Assembly: GCF_002286985.1 (NCBI RefSeq)
Contig: NZ_NSKC01000009.1
Span: 165,800 to 229,799 of the forward strand
From: Halorubrum salipaludis
Lineage (GTDB): Archaea; Halobacteriota; Halobacteria; Halobacteriales; Haloferacaceae
Length of the DNA stretch: 64,000 bases
Reading direction: 5' to 3'
This document shows, piece by piece, positions 62,804 to 64,000 of the stretch. How positions within the stretch are numbered: position 1 is the stretch's first letter; every line of letters starts with the position of its first letter. The notes beneath the pieces were generated by a model, which worked only from the letters and a program-made list of their open reading frames with translations, was not told the DNA's origin and did no database searches. The translations under genes and the position numbers were made by a program.

Positions 62804-63661
62804 ATGGTACTCCTACAGCTCGACGCGATCGCGAACGCGGTCGACCTCGTCGGCATCGGGACGGCGGTGGTCGGTTTCGTCCTCGGTTTCCTCGCCGTGT
62901 TGTTGTTCGGGAAGTACGCGTTCGTTCCGGCGGTGCGCCGGATACTCGGCTCGCGGGGGTTCGACGACGCGGTCCGGAGCCTCGGGACGAGCGTCGCCAA
63001 CGCGGTCGTGTGGGTCGCGGCGATCGCGATCGGGTTCACCGTCGCCGGCTACGGGGCGTTCCTCTCGGCGTTCGCCGTCTTCGGCGGCGCCATCGCGCTC
63101 GCGATCGGCTTCGCCGCGCAGGACCTCCTCGGCAACTTCGTCGCCGGGATCTTCATCCTGAAGGACAAGCCGTTCGAGGTCGGCGACTGGATCGAGTGGG
63201 ACGGGAACGCGGGCCGCGTCGAGGACATCGACCTGCGGGTCTCCCGCGTCCGCACCTTCGACAACGAGCGGATCACCGTGCCGAACGGCGACCTCGCGAA
63301 CAACGCCGTCACGAACCCGGTCGCCTACGAGACGCTCCGCCAGAAGTTCGTCTTCGGCATCGGCTACGACGACGACATCTCGCAGGCCACCGACATCATC
63401 GTCGAGAAGGCGGAGGCCCACGAGGAGATCCTCGACGACCCCGCGCCCTCGGTCCGGCTCGTGAGCCTCGGCGACTCCGACGTGGGGCTCCAGTGCCGCT
63501 GGTGGATCGCGGAGCCCGACCGCGGCGACTTCGTCCGCGTGCGCTCCGAGTACGTCACCGAAGTCAAGGAGGCGTTCGACGAGGCCGGCATCGACATCCC
63601 GTACGTCCACCGGCAGCTCACCGGGAGCGTCGAGGTCGTCGAGTCGGTCGCCGACGAGTAG
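62804..63661 (+). CDS. MscS-family mechanosensitive channel
   Basis: 285-aa small-conductance mechanosensitive channel, a pressure valve on hypo-osmotic shock. Three TM helices (about 14-38, 62-82, 86-105), the pore-lining helix continuing into AIALAIGFAAQDLLGNFVAG (about 95-114), then the beta domain GDWIEWDGNAGRVEDIDLRV (about 125-145) and the alpha/beta vestibule domain. ATG 62804 follows a TATA box at leaderless distance. The gap behind it contains element copy C. Confidence 0.92.
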   Translation: MVLLQLDAIANAVDLVGIGTAVVGFVLGFLAVLLFGKYAFVPAVRRILGSRGFDDAVRSLGTSVANAVVWVAAIAIGFTVAGYGAFLSAFAVFGGAIALAIGFAAQDLLGNFVAGIFILKDKPFEVGDWIEWDGNAGRVEDIDLRVSRVRTFDNERITVPNGDLANNAVTNPVAYETLRQKFVFGIGYDDDISQATDIIVEKAEAHEEILDDPAPSVRLVSLGDSDVGLQCRWWIAEPDRGDFVRVRSEYVTEVKEAFDEAGIDIPYVHRQLTGSVEVVESVADE

Positions 63662-63689
63662 CGCGACGCGGGCGCCCGATGTCCGTTTT

Positions 63690-64000
63690 TTGACTCTGTT
63701 GAAGTCGTTCTTCGAGCAGATTCTCGCATGAAACGGCTGGTCGCTGAAGAGTGCTTCTTGATCGGGAGCAGGAGTGAGTCTCGTACGGTAGTGGAGTGGT
63801 TGTTTATAAGTCGGATAATGGTGGTGCTGTCGGATATTCATGAGTGATCGGTGTATTTGCGGTGAAGACTTCCAAAGCCCCAGTCGCAAGGGCAGCTTAC
63901 GCTCGCTGCGCGCCTCGTTCAGTCGCTGTCGCTCCTTCACTGCGGTGCTTAGCGTCGCCTAAGCTGCCCTTGCGACTGCCCCTTTGAGTCCCACCCAACC
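63690..64000 (-). repeat. Dispersed structured element, copy C (3' half, candidate ncRNA)
   Basis: Third copy, on the minus strand; its 5' domains lie beyond the window end. Minus-strand order from base 64000: CTCAAAGGGGCAG (63976-63988), a perfect 19-bp helix (63960-63978 with 63881-63899), the conserved loop boxes GGCGACGCTAAGCACCGCA and GCGCAGCGAGCG, CTGGGGCTTTGGAAG (63869-63883), then the tail with CCGACAGCACCACCATTATC and CTTATAAACAACC (63799-63850). Beyond the tail, 63690-63800 is AT-richer DNA without similarity to A or B, and holds no recognisable gene. Confidence 0.7.

Noticed and set aside
1..64000. CRISPR arrays, rRNA, tRNA, complete insertion sequences
   Set aside because: No regularly spaced direct repeats with unique spacers, no recognisable rRNA or tRNA arms, and no transposase-like protein were seen; a search with dedicated models would be decisive.

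Overview
The window is haloarchaeal chromosome (class Halobacteria; Halorubrum-like is an inference). Support: about 68-70% GC, acidic Asp/Glu-rich proteins, many genes starting 25-30 bases after a TATA-like box (leaderless transcripts), and archaeal hallmark genes: CetZ tubulin, GatD, aRNase J, Lsm plus L37e, S8e, L11, deoxyhypusine synthase, SAMP, PibD and CofC/CofG. I saw no tRNA, rRNA, CRISPR array or intact insertion sequence.

Layout. 1-4.2 kb: a BMP-family binding lipoprotein overlapping a chemotaxis transducer, facing deoC. 4.3-9.9 kb: gatD with a coupled GNAT, membrane proteins, an HPP protein and prepilin peptidase. 10.0-10.45 kb: copy A of a dispersed structured element. 10.5-17.3 kb: EamA transporter, isoprenyl synthase/RNase J, lsm/L37e, LLM oxidoreductase, deoxyhypusine synthase, SAMP. 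17.3-21.4 kb: two RCK-type membrane proteins divergent from a K+ channel. 21.5-27.1 kb: zinc-finger protein, UDG-like protein, small wHTH regulator, sdhCDBA, cold-shock protein. 27.2-29.5 kb: TetR with a perfect palindromic operator, and an MFS transporter. 29.5-29.66 kb: a shortened relative of the element. 29.8-41.5 kb: L11, UspA, HerA-like ATPase, Bat-type regulator with twin operators, RimK-retropepsin fusion opposite an AstE/AspA-like deacylase, HTH regulators. 41.6-48.1 kb: RCK channel, S8e, RNase HII, GDT1 family, secDF. 48.2-52.2 kb: small conserved proteins, nucleotidyltransferase-like protein, idi, AAA ATPase. 52.25-52.77 kb: element copy B. 52.8-59.4 kb: ATP-grasp ligase, tmk, CNNM/CorC family, double UspA, NDUFA9-like protein. 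59.5-63.7 kb: cetZ1-cofC-cofG and an MscS channel, then element copy C running out of the window.

Most genes are housekeeping: translation, secretion, respiration (complex II), isoprenoid lipids, F420 cofactor synthesis and ion homeostasis. The most unusual signal is the dispersed element. Its three complete-core copies share conserved boxes while the long helix between them has an unrelated sequence in each copy yet stays paired, which is covariation expected of a structured RNA. Two copies sit between convergent genes, and a fourth relative lacks the third domain. Other points of interest are a possible nucleoside-taxis module, a SAMP with residues after its Gly-Gly, an Idi with Ala at the catalytic Cys position, and the RimK-retropepsin/deacylase pair.
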